Source: Ichthyocystis sparus (GTDB lineage Bacteria > Pseudomonadota > Gammaproteobacteria > Burkholderiales > 2013Ark19i). Taken from it: a stretch of DNA of 64,000 bases. Shown one piece after another: positions 7,717-16,199 of the stretch. Within the stretch, counting starts at the first letter, position 1; every line of letters starts with the position of its first letter. The notes below the pieces were generated by a model. It made no database searches and was not told the origin of the DNA. It saw only the letters and a list, made by a program, of their open reading frames with translations. The stretch lies in assembly GCF_900078755.1 (NCBI RefSeq), contig NZ_FKIH01000003.1; one strand, written 5' to 3'. The position numbers and the translations under genes are program-made.

Positions 7717-9717
7717 TTAGCAAGGTAGTTTTGTCTTTTTTCTCTGCGATCCTAAACTTTTCATCCTATCTAGGTAGTTTTGTTTTTCTTCTTGCGTAGG
7801 TATTTGTGTGTTAGATGTTTTATTAATATCTAGCCCCATTTCCTCTATGAATCTAGAAGGTAAGCTCTCTACTAATTCACCTCCAGTTTTTCTTTTCTCC
7901 GTAAAGCTTATGGTTAGTTCACGTCGAGCCCGAGTGGTTCCCACGTACATTAGACGACGTTCCTCTTCTACAGAGTTCGTATCTATAGATTCCTGATGCG
8001 GGATAATCTCATCGTTGCATCCAACAATGAATACATGATCAAATTCCAAGCCCTTAGCTGCATGTAATGTACTCATTTCCAACATTTTCTCTTTTTCATC
8101 TTCTTTCTTGGAGATGATGTTCATTAGAGTAATGTTTTGAGTAATTATTGATAGATTCCTATTATCTTTTTCCTGTTGTCTTTTTATGAATTCACAAAAG
8201 CTAATAATATTCTTCCATCTTTTACTTGCTTCCTTGTCATGAAAATTATCTAACAAATATTCCTCATAACGTATGCTGTCCAGTATATCCTTGACTATTA
8301 CGTCAGCCGGCTCAGATTGTGCACGAAATGCAATATTGTTAATGAAATTTCCAAATTCTCTAAGTATGTCAACTGCTTTTTCATTTAGGTGAAATGTTAA
8401 TCCTGTTTCAAAAATCGCCTCAAAAAGACTAATCTGTCTTTCAGATGCATATTGGCCCAGTTTTTTAAGTGTTGTTGGCCCAATACCATTACGAGGCCTA
8501 GTGGCAGCACGAATAAATGATACATCGTCTTGGCTATTAATAATAATCCTCAAATAGGCCAAGATATCCTTAATTTCTGTGCGCTCGAAGAAAGACTGCC
8601 CACCCGATAGATTATATGGGATTCCATTTTGTTGTAGGTAATTCTCAAACAAGCGTGATTGGTAGTTGCTGCGGTACAATATTGCGTACTGAGACCAGTT
8701 GTTACCGTGTAGTAGACGGTGTTGAATAATTGAGAGAACCGTATGCTTTGCTTCTAGCTCTTCTACCCTGTACGAAGTAAGAGTAATCGGTTTTCCTTCC
8801 CCCAGTTTTGACCATAGGTTTTTTTCAAATAGATTCTGATTTTTTTTAATTAAGTTATTGGCTGCTTTAAGTATATTGTTGGTAGAACGGTAATTTTGTT
8901 CCAGTCTAACAATTTTAAGATGTGGATAATCTTTCTGAAGGAGTTGGATATTTTCACGCGTTGCTCCACGCCAAGCGTATATTGCCTGGTCATCATCACC
9001 TACAAAAGTGCACCTTCCCTCAGGGTATGTAAGCTTTTTTACTAGGTTATATTGTATCTGACTAGTGTCTTGATATTCATCAACAAGAAAATAGCGAATC
9101 TGGTTTTGCCAAAATTGTAAGCGCTCATGGTTTGTTTCAAATATAAATAAAGGCAGGGCTATGAGATCATCAAAATCAACCGATTGATACCCCATTAGTG
9201 TTTGCTGATAACGATCATATATAACTGCAGTTTGATGTTCTTCTTCAGTGCTGGCTAGTTGGAGAGCCTTATCTGGAAAAATATTGAGATTCTTCCACAG
9301 AGATATCTGATTTTTGATTTTGGCTGAGCTACTCTTGCTTTTAGTGGAAGTTAAATCCTGTAGTATGGACAGCGCGTCATTGCTATCCAAAACTGAGAAT
9401 TTATCTTTTATCCCTATAAGAGGAGCTTCTTGTCGTAGAATTTGTAGTCCCACAGTATGGAAAGTGCTTACAAGGGGTGAGTTTCTTGTGCCAAGCCTGA
9501 CCAATTTACTTAAGCGCTCCCGCATATCACGGGCAGCCTTGTTCGTAAATGTTATGGCTGCTATTTGGTTGGGCTTACAATACTGTATGTCAATCATATG
9601 TTTTATTTTATGGCTGATGACCCTTGTCTTCCCGCTTCCAGCACCTGCAATGACTAGTAACGGTCCCCCAAAAAATTCTACTGCCTCTTTTTGCTGAGGA
9701 TTGAGTTCATCCTTCAT
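7717..9717 (-). CDS. rep: Rep/UvrD-family ATP-dependent DNA helicase
   Basis: A 666-residue superfamily 1A 3'-5' helicase. Walker A is AGAGSGKTR near residue 27. Motif II is VDEYQDT, motif III GDDDQAIYAWRGA and motif IV the QNYRS block. Motif V reads STLHAAKGLEFDHVF and motif VI EERRLMYVGTTRARREL. Length and the opening LNPQQKEAVEFFGGPLLV fit Rep better than UvrD (about 720 residues), but the two are close. The ATG at 9717 overlaps the upstream cyclase stop by 11 bp, so they are translationally coupled. The C-terminus carries a 14-bp direct repeat in two frames (KQNYLD and KTKLPC). Confidence 0.88.
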   Translation of the reverse strand: MKDELNPQQKEAVEFFGGPLLVIAGAGSGKTRVISHKIKHMIDIQYCKPNQIAAITFTNKAARDMRERLSKLVRLGTRNSPLVSTFHTVGLQILRQEAPLIGIKDKFSVLDSNDALSILQDLTSTKSKSSSAKIKNQISLWKNLNIFPDKALQLASTEEEHQTAVIYDRYQQTLMGYQSVDFDDLIALPLFIFETNHERLQFWQNQIRYFLVDEYQDTSQIQYNLVKKLTYPEGRCTFVGDDDQAIYAWRGATRENIQLLQKDYPHLKIVRLEQNYRSTNNILKAANNLIKKNQNLFEKNLWSKLGEGKPITLTSYRVEELEAKHTVLSIIQHRLLHGNNWSQYAILYRSNYQSRLFENYLQQNGIPYNLSGGQSFFERTEIKDILAYLRIIINSQDDVSFIRAATRPRNGIGPTTLKKLGQYASERQISLFEAIFETGLTFHLNEKAVDILREFGNFINNIAFRAQSEPADVIVKDILDSIRYEEYLLDNFHDKEASKRWKNIISFCEFIKRQQEKDNRNLSIITQNITLMNIISKKEDEKEKMLEMSTLHAAKGLEFDHVFIVGCNDEIIPHQESIDTNSVEEERRLMYVGTTRARRELTISFTEKRKTGGELVESLPSRFIEEMGLDINKTSNTQIPTQEEKQNYLDRMKSLGSQRKKTKLPC

Positions 9718-11014
9718 CAATATTCTCTGTGTTTGCCGTTTTCCATAAATTAGCTTTTGCTTTAGTAGGGTAAGATAAGCATTTCCCTTTTCCCTTCAGC
9801 AAAATCTCTTTCGGTTCATCAAATAGTTCGGGATTTTGGCAAATTTTATACGTCATTTCGTCAACCAAGATGCTTTGAGGACTGCCTTCATTGCTCAGCC
9901 TGCTAGCAATATTTACCGTATCTCCCCAAACATCAAACATGAATTTTCTTGAACCCAGTACGCCAGCAACTACTGGTCCTGTGCTTATTCCTATTCTAAG
10001 CTGAAGTTTGTCTTTATTGTGAGCGGATAATTCATTAATAATGGTCTTCATTTTAAGTGCTAATTCTACCGCCGCTAGGGATGGATTATCTGGACTGTCA
10101 GGAGATATCCCACCAGCAACCATGTATGAATCACCATTGGTTTTAATTTTTTCCAAATGTTTTTCGTTGGTTATTTTATCAAACTCTAGAAATATTTTGT
10201 TTATCATACGAAAAAGCTGTGAGGGAGTAACTTTATGTGCCATTTGTGTGAACCCCACCAAATCGGCAAATAGAATCGTTGCCTTTCCGAAGCGATCGGC
10301 TATAATCCTTTCCCCCTTTTTTAATCTGCATATTACTCTTAGCGGTAAAGTATTTAGAAGTATTTCTTCTGTTTTGAGTCGTTCTTCAGTTTCTGCTGCT
10401 ATTAATGATGCTGCTACCCGCATTTTTGTATTTTGATATTTTGCATATGTTGCATGCACTACAAGAATAACTGCTGATAGAAGAATAAGGTTTTTCTGAT
10501 AATAACCATCTAACAATGCTATTTGTGCGGTCGTATACACTATGAAACGAGTCCCGCAAAAACGATAAGTCATAAACCCCATTAAGGACAGAGTATAGGT
10601 CCACATTAAGGTCATTTTGTAGCGAAATTTGTGGAATAGACATACGTACACTATGAATACCAAGGGCCAGGGAGCTATAAGAAGGTAATGGGTAAAAGGA
10701 ATATGGTGATTTAATCCTGGCAAAATTGAACCTGCGCAGAGCATGAAGAGGGAAATTTCTTGATTAGGTAATTTGGGTGCCCTTTTTGTGCAGAGCAATA
10801 TTAATGACACTATCGTATTAATAATTGATATTGCGAGTAATAAACCCGATAAATTTCTTGTAAGAAGTGGTATTTTCTCAAATCCAATGCAGTTTAGCGA
10901 AGCAACCTGAACAGCAATTGTTAAGGATGAAATGATATGTAACAGCACAGATGGCGGTTTTCTTCGGCTACCCAGCAGCAAGGAGATCATTGTTTTTTCA
11001 GGGATAACGCACAT
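9707..11014 (-). CDS. Membrane-bound class III adenylate cyclase
   Basis: 435 residues. The N-terminal half has about six hydrophobic segments. A class III nucleotide cyclase domain occupies about residues 230-410. The metal-binding Asp lies in ILFADLVGFTQ, the adenine-selecting Lys in EKIKTNGD (about residue 291) and the matching Asp in FDVWGDTVNIASR. These residues predict cAMP rather than cGMP synthesis. No sensor domain such as CHASE2 is recognisable, so the membrane part may sense the signal. The stop overlaps the start of the Rep helicase by 11 bp. I see no cAMP-binding regulator in the window. Confidence 0.85.
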   Translation of the reverse strand: MCVIPEKTMISLLLGSRRKPPSVLLHIISSLTIAVQVASLNCIGFEKIPLLTRNLSGLLLAISIINTIVSLILLCTKRAPKLPNQEISLFMLCAGSILPGLNHHIPFTHYLLIAPWPLVFIVYVCLFHKFRYKMTLMWTYTLSLMGFMTYRFCGTRFIVYTTAQIALLDGYYQKNLILLSAVILVVHATYAKYQNTKMRVAASLIAAETEERLKTEEILLNTLPLRVICRLKKGERIIADRFGKATILFADLVGFTQMAHKVTPSQLFRMINKIFLEFDKITNEKHLEKIKTNGDSYMVAGGISPDSPDNPSLAAVELALKMKTIINELSAHNKDKLQLRIGISTGPVVAGVLGSRKFMFDVWGDTVNIASRLSNEGSPQSILVDEMTYKICQNPELFDEPKEILLKGKGKCLSYPTKAKANLWKTANTENIDEG

Positions 11015-11057
11015 AATTCCAGGGCCATAGATTGTAATGTCTTACCCATACCAAGTG

Positions 11058-11063
11058 TATAAT
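11058..11063 (+). promoter_or_regulatory. Possible -10 box upstream of the mla operon
   Basis: A perfect TATAAT sits 75 bp before the mlaF start, in the only gap between the divergent cyclase gene and the operon. No convincing -35 hexamer lies 16-18 bp upstream. A TTGTAA at 11032 is 20 bp away, so the assignment is tentative. Confidence 0.35.
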
Positions 11064-11138
11064 AATAGCTTTTGTGGATAAAATACACACGAATCCGCGC
11101 ACGGACACGGTTTGGGCAAAAGAAAGAGAGAACAGCAT

Positions 11139-11948
11139 ATGTATGGTTTCTCAGGTAAAGCTATACACTTATCAGGTGTTGACTTTTTTCGCGAGGAAAC
11201 AAGAATTCTGTCAGATATTAGCCTTTCTGTTAATTATGGTGAAATTGTAGCTGTTATGGGTTTTAGTGGAGGGGGTAAAACAACTCTTATTGAACTTATG
11301 GCAGGGTTGTTGTTTCCATCCAAAGGTTATGTAGAGGTCTGTAAGCTTAATTTATCTCATTGTTCTTTGAGTGACCTGTTTAGCATTCGTCGGCAAATGG
11401 GGATTTTGTTTCAAACAGGGGCTCTGTTTTCAGATTTATCAGTGTTTGATAACGTAGCATTCCCACTTAGAGAGATTACTTCTTTTTCTGGGGAAGCTAT
11501 AAGCGATTTAACATGGATGAAGTTAGAGGCTGTTGGCTTGCGTTCAGCTGCTACTTTGTTTCCCTCTGAACTGTCAGGAGGCATGGCACGTAGGGTATCT
11601 TTGGCGCGTGCCATTTCATTGGATCCCCGTATATTGCTATGTGACGAACCTTTTTCTGGTCTTGATCCAGCAGCTGTTAATTCTATATCTAATCTTATAC
11701 TTTCCTTGACCCGTATTTTTAATCTATCGACAGTTATTATTACCCATCATGTTGGTGATTTAATAAACATATTTGACAGGGTATTGCTGCTTGTAGGTGG
11801 TTCATTAGTGTTTGATGGTACGCCTGGTGAGTTTCTGTCTAGTGAGAAAAATGAAGTACAGAGCTTTATACGAGGTGATGTTAATTTAGTCCATAGGTCT
11901 TCTGTAAGTAGTTTGTCGTTGGCGGAGAACTTGAGGATTGTAGAATGA
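11139..11948 (+). CDS. mlaF: Phospholipid transport ABC ATPase MlaF
   Basis: About 269 residues, the cytoplasmic ATPase of the MlaFEDB complex that moves phospholipid between the inner membrane and periplasmic MlaC. Walker A is GFSGGGKTT, the signature is LSGGMARRVSLARA, and Walker B is LLCDEPFSGLDP followed by the switch His in ITHHV. I chose the ATG at 11139 behind an AAGAAAGAGAG purine run; a TTG 27 bp upstream is the other option. It is the first gene of a tightly packed operon in order F, E, D, A, C, B. Confidence 0.94.
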   Translation: MYGFSGKAIHLSGVDFFREETRILSDISLSVNYGEIVAVMGFSGGGKTTLIELMAGLLFPSKGYVEVCKLNLSHCSLSDLFSIRRQMGILFQTGALFSDLSVFDNVAFPLREITSFSGEAISDLTWMKLEAVGLRSAATLFPSELSGGMARRVSLARAISLDPRILLCDEPFSGLDPAAVNSISNLILSLTRIFNLSTVIITHHVGDLINIFDRVLLLVGGSLVFDGTPGEFLSSEKNEVQSFIRGDVNLVHRSSVSSLSLAENLRIVE

Positions 11949-12721
11949 TTTTATATTGGTCTCGTGCTGTCGGAAGGTTTGTAGGAAAGCCCGCTGTGTT
12001 GGGAAAGGGTCTTCGTTTTTTACTTACCATTATCGAACACTCTACTCTCTCTTATCCCGGTCGCTGGTTGAGACAAATACATTTTTGTGGTGTTTTGTCT
12101 TTGCCAATAATTTCGCTTTCTGCGTTTTTTGTTGGGATGGTATTGGCACTGCAGATGTATTACGCGCTTAGCCATTATGGTGCAGTTGAAAGTGTGGGTT
12201 ACTTAGTGGCATTGTCCTTAGTTAGAGAGTTGGGTCCGGTTGTAACTGCGCTTTTGTATGCATCTCGTACAGGATCTGCTCTTGCTGCATCTATAAGCAT
12301 GATGAGGTCTCGTGAGGAGCTCAAAGCACTTTCAGCTATTGGTATAAACATATGGGAAAAGATTTTCTTTATTAGGTTTATTGCATCTTTTTTGGTAGTT
12401 CCAGTACTGACTATTCTATTTTCCGTAATAGGTGTTTTAGGGTGCTATGTTGTTTCAGTGTCGTGGTTTAACATAGATCCTGGAGTTTTTTGGCTAAACA
12501 TTACCAATTCTTTGTTATTTTTTAATGATATTGGTAATGGATTATTAAAAAGTGTTGTGTTTGGATTTGTAATCACTTGGATTTCTTTGTTTTTGGGTTA
12601 CGTGTGTCCGCCTACTGTATCTGGTATGTCTAAAGCTACTACCCAGGCGGTTGTGTTGAGCTCTCTTTGTGTTTTTGTCTTAGACTTTGTTATGACTTCA
12701 TTTATGTTTTCTGTTTTGTGA
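11945..12721 (+). CDS. mlaE: Phospholipid transport permease MlaE
   Basis: A 258-residue MlaE/YrbE-type permease with about five or six membrane helices. The family block ELGPVVTALLYASRTGSALAA and the following EELKALSAIGIN, which contacts the ATPase, are both present. The start ATGA overlaps the mlaF stop by 4 bp, giving translational coupling. It forms the membrane core that receives or delivers phospholipid through MlaD. Confidence 0.95.
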   Translation: MILYWSRAVGRFVGKPAVLGKGLRFLLTIIEHSTLSYPGRWLRQIHFCGVLSLPIISLSAFFVGMVLALQMYYALSHYGAVESVGYLVALSLVRELGPVVTALLYASRTGSALAASISMMRSREELKALSAIGINIWEKIFFIRFIASFLVVPVLTILFSVIGVLGCYVVSVSWFNIDPGVFWLNITNSLLFFNDIGNGLLKSVVFGFVITWISLFLGYVCPPTVSGMSKATTQAVVLSSLCVFVLDFVMTSFMFSVL

Positions 12722-12765
12722 GAGAGGGCTATTTTACCGTTACAGTTCGGGGAGGGTGGTTTTAC

Positions 12766-13224
12766 ATGGAGTACCGTCGTTACGATTTGACCGTTGGTCT
12801 GTTTTTTTTATTGGCTTTGATAGGGCTTTTTTTCCTGGCGGCAATGGCTACGAGGGGAGTTTCTTTTTGGGAAAGAGAAAAATACTATGAGGTGACTGCC
12901 GTTTTCCAAAATGTGGGGCAATTAAGTATAGGATCTCCCGTAAAGAGTGGGGGGGTTTTGGTAGGGCGTGTTGTAGGCATAGGACTTGATCCCAAAACAT
13001 ACCAAGCCATTGTTCACATGCACATAATGGATATTTATAGATTTCCTATAGACTCAACTGCGCTGATTTTGACCACTGGTATCTTAGGGGCTCAATTTAT
13101 CGGTATAGAGGCAGGGTTGGATACCAATACCCTTAAAAATGGTGACAGGGTTTTTCATACGCAATCAGCATGGATTTTGGAAAAGGTGCTATCACAGTTT
13201 CTTGTTAATCATTTGAATAAATAG
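12766..13224 (+). CDS. mlaD: Phospholipid transport substrate-binding protein MlaD
   Basis: 152 residues: an N-terminal membrane anchor (LTVGLFFLLALIGLFFLAAMA) and a periplasmic MCE domain (about residues 38-118). The MCE domain includes the hallmark SIGSPVKSGGVLVGRVVGIGL and the lipid-pore loop TGILGAQFIGIEAG. MlaD forms the hexameric ring on top of MlaE. The frame is open upstream, but the ATG at 12766 has a GGGGAGGG ribosome site and gives the family start MEYRRYDLTVG. The stop codon is followed directly by the mlaA ATG. Confidence 0.94.
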   Translation: MEYRRYDLTVGLFFLLALIGLFFLAAMATRGVSFWEREKYYEVTAVFQNVGQLSIGSPVKSGGVLVGRVVGIGLDPKTYQAIVHMHIMDIYRFPIDSTALILTTGILGAQFIGIEAGLDTNTLKNGDRVFHTQSAWILEKVLSQFLVNHLNK

Positions 13225-14010
13225 ATGCTATACGCCTACAGATGTTTATTATTTTGGTGCTTATTGTCCATTTTATGTGCTTATAAACCTGTACACGCAA
13301 GCGCCTTTTCAGTAAACCGTAAGGAAGGTGGTCCCGCCGTTGTTGTGCGTGGTCACGCATTGTATGATCCGTGGGAGACGTATAATGTGAATAATTATAT
13401 CAAAAGTAGCAAGGCCAGTGCGGCTTTTATTAATCATGTGGCATTATTTTATTCTCAAAAATTACCTCCTCCAATACCGTTAATGGTGAATAATTTTTTT
13501 GAGAATATTAACGATGTTGGCACAGCAATTAATGAGCTTTTACAAGGAAAATTCAAAGCTTTCTTTTCTGATTTTGTACGCGTTACATTAAATACTGTAT
13601 TCGGGGTTTTGGGTATGGGAAATGCAGCCGGAGTTTTGGGATGGTCTAAGAATTACCAAGATTTTGGCCTAACCCTTGCGCATTGGGGATTTCCCCCGGG
13701 GCCATATCTTTTTTTACCAATAATAGGTCCCGCAACAGTACGTTCTGGATTGGGAATATTGGTTGATAAAATTTGGGACCCAATTTCATACCTTCCTTGG
13801 CAAGTGGCGGTTTATGCTTTGAAGGGGGTCAACAATTTGTCCAATTTGTTGAGTGCAGGAGGCTCAGATTTATTTTCTACTGCAGATAAGTATGTTTTTG
13901 TGCGTTCTGTATATTGGCAACATACTGTATACCTTATTTACGCTGGTGACTATTCTGCTAATGCATTCTCACAGGAGGATTTAGATGAAATCATTAAAAA
14001 TCCGTTGTAG
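13225..14010 (+). CDS. mlaA: Outer-membrane phospholipid-removal protein MlaA (VacJ)
   Basis: 261 residues of the VacJ family. It has a hydrophobic signal, then DPWETYNVNNYIK and the long MlaA core (VNNFFENINDVGTAINELLQGKF, GMGNAAGVLGW, GPYLFLPIIGPATVRSGLG). With OmpC-like porins, MlaA takes misplaced phospholipid from the outer leaflet. Most homologues are lipoproteins. The only signal-region Cys here sits in LLSILCAY, a poor lipobox with Leu at -1, and PVHASA looks like a type I cleavage site instead, so lipidation is doubtful. The gene abuts mlaD with no spacer and lies inside the operon, as in Burkholderiales. Confidence 0.92.
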   Translation: MLYAYRCLLFWCLLSILCAYKPVHASAFSVNRKEGGPAVVVRGHALYDPWETYNVNNYIKSSKASAAFINHVALFYSQKLPPPIPLMVNNFFENINDVGTAINELLQGKFKAFFSDFVRVTLNTVFGVLGMGNAAGVLGWSKNYQDFGLTLAHWGFPPGPYLFLPIIGPATVRSGLGILVDKIWDPISYLPWQVAVYALKGVNNLSNLLSAGGSDLFSTADKYVFVRSVYWQHTVYLIYAGDYSANAFSQEDLDEIIKNPL

Positions 14011-14039
14011 TTTGTGACCAAAATAAGAAAGGGCATGTA

Positions 14040-15002
14040 ATGTCATTAAAAGGATACCTTAGTTTGACTCCTTTAGCCGTGCTGTCGTTATTGTGGCTAT
14101 CTGTTTGTTTGGCTGATAATCAAAAATTGAGCTTTTTCACTGTGTCTGCTAATAGCACATCTAGTACCACTGTTCCTCCTAGCAATGGCAAATCTGGTAC
14201 TACCGTTCCCCCTAGCAATGGCAAATCTGGTACTACCGTTCCCCCTAACAATGGCAAATCTGGTACTACCGTTCCTCCCAACAATAGCAAATCTGGTACT
14301 ACCGTTCCCCCCAGAAACGGCACATCTAGTGCCTTTGTGAAAGTTAATTCACCTGCACCTACCTCAAGAGCTAAGTCCAATAATTTGTTAGATAATAACT
14401 CTCCCATGTGGGATGGATTGATTGGGTGTAGAAAGGAGCATGAAGGGCATAATGCTAAAACGCCTGTATTGCTAATGGAGTGTATCTCTGATCGCTTTTT
14501 AGTATTGCTTGGGAAGACTAAGTCAAACGATAGCTTGAAGCGAGAACTGAACAGCCGTGGGTTGGAGGTAGCCGACAAGTACTTTGACTTCACACGTATG
14601 ACAGCACTTGCATTTGGAAGAAATTGGATGAAGCTTAGCCTGGAGGAGAAGCGCCGTCTTGTACAAGAGTTTAGAACTGTATTATTTGATAACTATTCGG
14701 ATGGATTATCAAGATTTTTAGGGTATAAATCATCGGTTGTAAGTTCAGATACTAGTGATATTCAGTCCATCGTACATACCATAGTAAGTGATGGCCATCC
14801 CGACCATGTAACAAAGGTTGACTACTACCTTCTACGTGTTAATGGAGATTGGATGATTTATGATGTCTCAGTTTCTGGTATTAGTCTGATTTCAAGTTAT
14901 CGCCAACAGCTTGAAGCTACTTATGGAAGTGAAGGTATGGATGGTGTTTTTGAGTTTTTACGCCAAATCAACAAGGAGAATAAGGATAATGTGGTCTCTT
15001 AG
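14040..15002 (+). CDS. mlaC: Periplasmic phospholipid shuttle MlaC with a repeat-extended N-terminus
   Basis: 320 residues against a usual 200-215. A signal peptide (about 1-25, ending VCLA) is followed by five 11-residue repeats of the form GTTVPPSNGKS (about residues 42-96) and a Ser/Asn-rich spacer. The MlaC/Ttg2D fold runs from about residue 120 to the end (YFDFTRMTALAFGRNWMKLSLEEKRRLVQEFRTVLFD). MlaC carries phospholipid between MlaA and MlaFEDB. The extra segment should be a flexible, Pro/Thr-rich linker of unknown role. The conserved domain itself looks intact. The 3' end overlaps mlaB by 14 bp. Confidence 0.9.
   Translation: MSLKGYLSLTPLAVLSLLWLSVCLADNQKLSFFTVSANSTSSTTVPPSNGKSGTTVPPSNGKSGTTVPPNNGKSGTTVPPNNSKSGTTVPPRNGTSSAFVKVNSPAPTSRAKSNNLLDNNSPMWDGLIGCRKEHEGHNAKTPVLLMECISDRFLVLLGKTKSNDSLKRELNSRGLEVADKYFDFTRMTALAFGRNWMKLSLEEKRRLVQEFRTVLFDNYSDGLSRFLGYKSSVVSSDTSDIQSIVHTIVSDGHPDHVTKVDYYLLRVNGDWMIYDVSVSGISLISSYRQQLEATYGSEGMDGVFEFLRQINKENKDNVVS
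14163..14327 (+). repeat. Five tandem 33-bp repeats inside mlaC
   Basis: Units at 14163-14195, 14196-14228, 14229-14261, 14262-14294 and 14295-14327 all encode the 11-residue pattern (S/G)TTVPPxNxxS. Units 2-4 are nearly identical; units 1 and 5 are more diverged, as expected for an array that grows from the middle. The 33-bp period keeps the frame whatever the copy number. Confidence 0.95.
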
Positions 15003-15291
15003 GGATGATTATCTCTTTCTAGAAGGGCAGTGGACCATGCAGCTCGTTTCTCATGAACTGTCAGGTACAGTTGAGAAAATTTCTTCTTTGGATTTTTCCT
15101 GTGTTGACGGTAGTAATATTGTCATGTGGGATTCATCAATTTTGCTTTTATTGCTGGCCTGCCGTCGGTTTCGTCCTACTGTAACTTTTCGAGGATTTCC
15201 TGATAAAGTTCTTGCACTATCAGGTTTATATGGCGCGCGCGATATAATATTCGGTGTTGATGATTGCTTGTCTAGGGATATAGCACCATGA
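14989..15291 (+). CDS. mlaB: STAS-domain protein MlaB
   Basis: A 100-residue cytoplasmic STAS protein that binds MlaF and stabilises the complex. The STAS pattern is visible as FSCVDGSNIVMWDSSILLLLLACRR, where the segment WDSSILLLL matches the usual D-S-A-G/S-L loop. The ATG at 14989 has AAGGAG upstream at 10 bp and overlaps the mlaC end by 14 bp. The next gene overlaps its stop by 4 bp (ATGA). Confidence 0.85.
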   Translation: MWSLRDDYLFLEGQWTMQLVSHELSGTVEKISSLDFSCVDGSNIVMWDSSILLLLLACRRFRPTVTFRGFPDKVLALSGLYGARDIIFGVDDCLSRDIAP

Positions 15292-16199
15292 CAGACAAAT
15301 TTATGGTTGAAGTGTCCGGTTTGACTAAGTTTTATGGTTCTTTTCGTGCCTTGAATGATGTTACATTTTCTATACGTAAATCTGAGATTTTTGGATTGCT
15401 TGGCCCCAATGGTGCTGGAAAAACTACCCTAATAAGTATAATGGGCGGTTTGATTAAATCTTCCGCAGGAACAGTTAAAATTGGTGGCAAGTTGGTTTCA
15501 ATTTCTTCTACTGAGACTCGTGCCCTTCTTGGTGTTGTGCCTCAAGAGTTGGTTTATGATCCTTTTTTAAAGGTTCGCGAAGTTTTAGAATTACAGAGCG
15601 GTTTATGTGGTATTAGGCCAGATGCCTATTGGATAGACGAGCTTTTACATGAACTCGGGCTTTATGAAAAAGAAAAACATATTATGGGACGCCTGTCTGG
15701 TGGTATGAAAAGACGTGTTATGGTTGCATTGGCCCTTGTTCATAGACCACCAGTCATTGTTTTGGATGAACCAACTGCTGGTGTTGATGTGGAACAAAGG
15801 TTATCTTTGTGGAGATTTATAAAACGTCTTAATGCTGATGGTCATACTATAGTTCTAACTACACATTATTTGGCTGAAGCAGAGCAATTATGCGACAGAA
15901 TGTCATTTATGCGGGCTGGCTGCTTAATAAATGTTGGTTCATTTAGCGATTTGAATGAAGGGGAGAGAATGTCAGTATCGTTTTTTCTGCCCCAAGGTGT
16001 TTCATTGCCAGGGCAATGGCATCAGTTTCTAAGACAACATGAGGATGCCCAATATTCACTTATATTGGAAGAGTATAGCCAGCTTATTACACTGTTGTCT
16101 GAGTTGATTCCCTTGGGCCTATATCATCTACTTGTCCAGAGAACGAGTTTGGAGGATTTGTATGTGCGTCTAATGCGCGCCGCTAAGGAGGGATCGTAG
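15288..16199 (+). CDS. ABC-2 type exporter ATPase (YadG-like)
   Basis: A 303-residue ATPase with Walker A GPNGAGKTT, signature LSGGMKRRVMVA, Walker B IVLDEPTAGVD and the switch His in LTTHYLAEAEQLCDR. A C-terminal extension of about 80 residues follows. It resembles YadG/CcmA-type exporters and pairs with the next gene, whose start overlaps its stop by 1 bp. The pair follows the mla genes in Burkholderiales clusters too. Substrate unknown; envelope lipid or polysaccharide export is a guess from context. Confidence 0.88.
   Translation: MTDKFMVEVSGLTKFYGSFRALNDVTFSIRKSEIFGLLGPNGAGKTTLISIMGGLIKSSAGTVKIGGKLVSISSTETRALLGVVPQELVYDPFLKVREVLELQSGLCGIRPDAYWIDELLHELGLYEKEKHIMGRLSGGMKRRVMVALALVHRPPVIVLDEPTAGVDVEQRLSLWRFIKRLNADGHTIVLTTHYLAEAEQLCDRMSFMRAGCLINVGSFSDLNEGERMSVSFFLPQGVSLPGQWHQFLRQHEDAQYSLILEEYSQLITLLSELIPLGLYHLLVQRTSLEDLYVRLMRAAKEGS

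Noticed and set aside
14163..14327. Possible CRISPR-like array because of regular repeats
   Set aside because: The units are directly adjacent with no unique spacers and are in frame with a coding gene.
14120..14593. Long minus-strand frame across the mlaC repeats
   Set aside because: It is a shadow of the 33-bp repeats; periodic sequence keeps several frames open. It has no ribosome site and lies fully inside a real gene.
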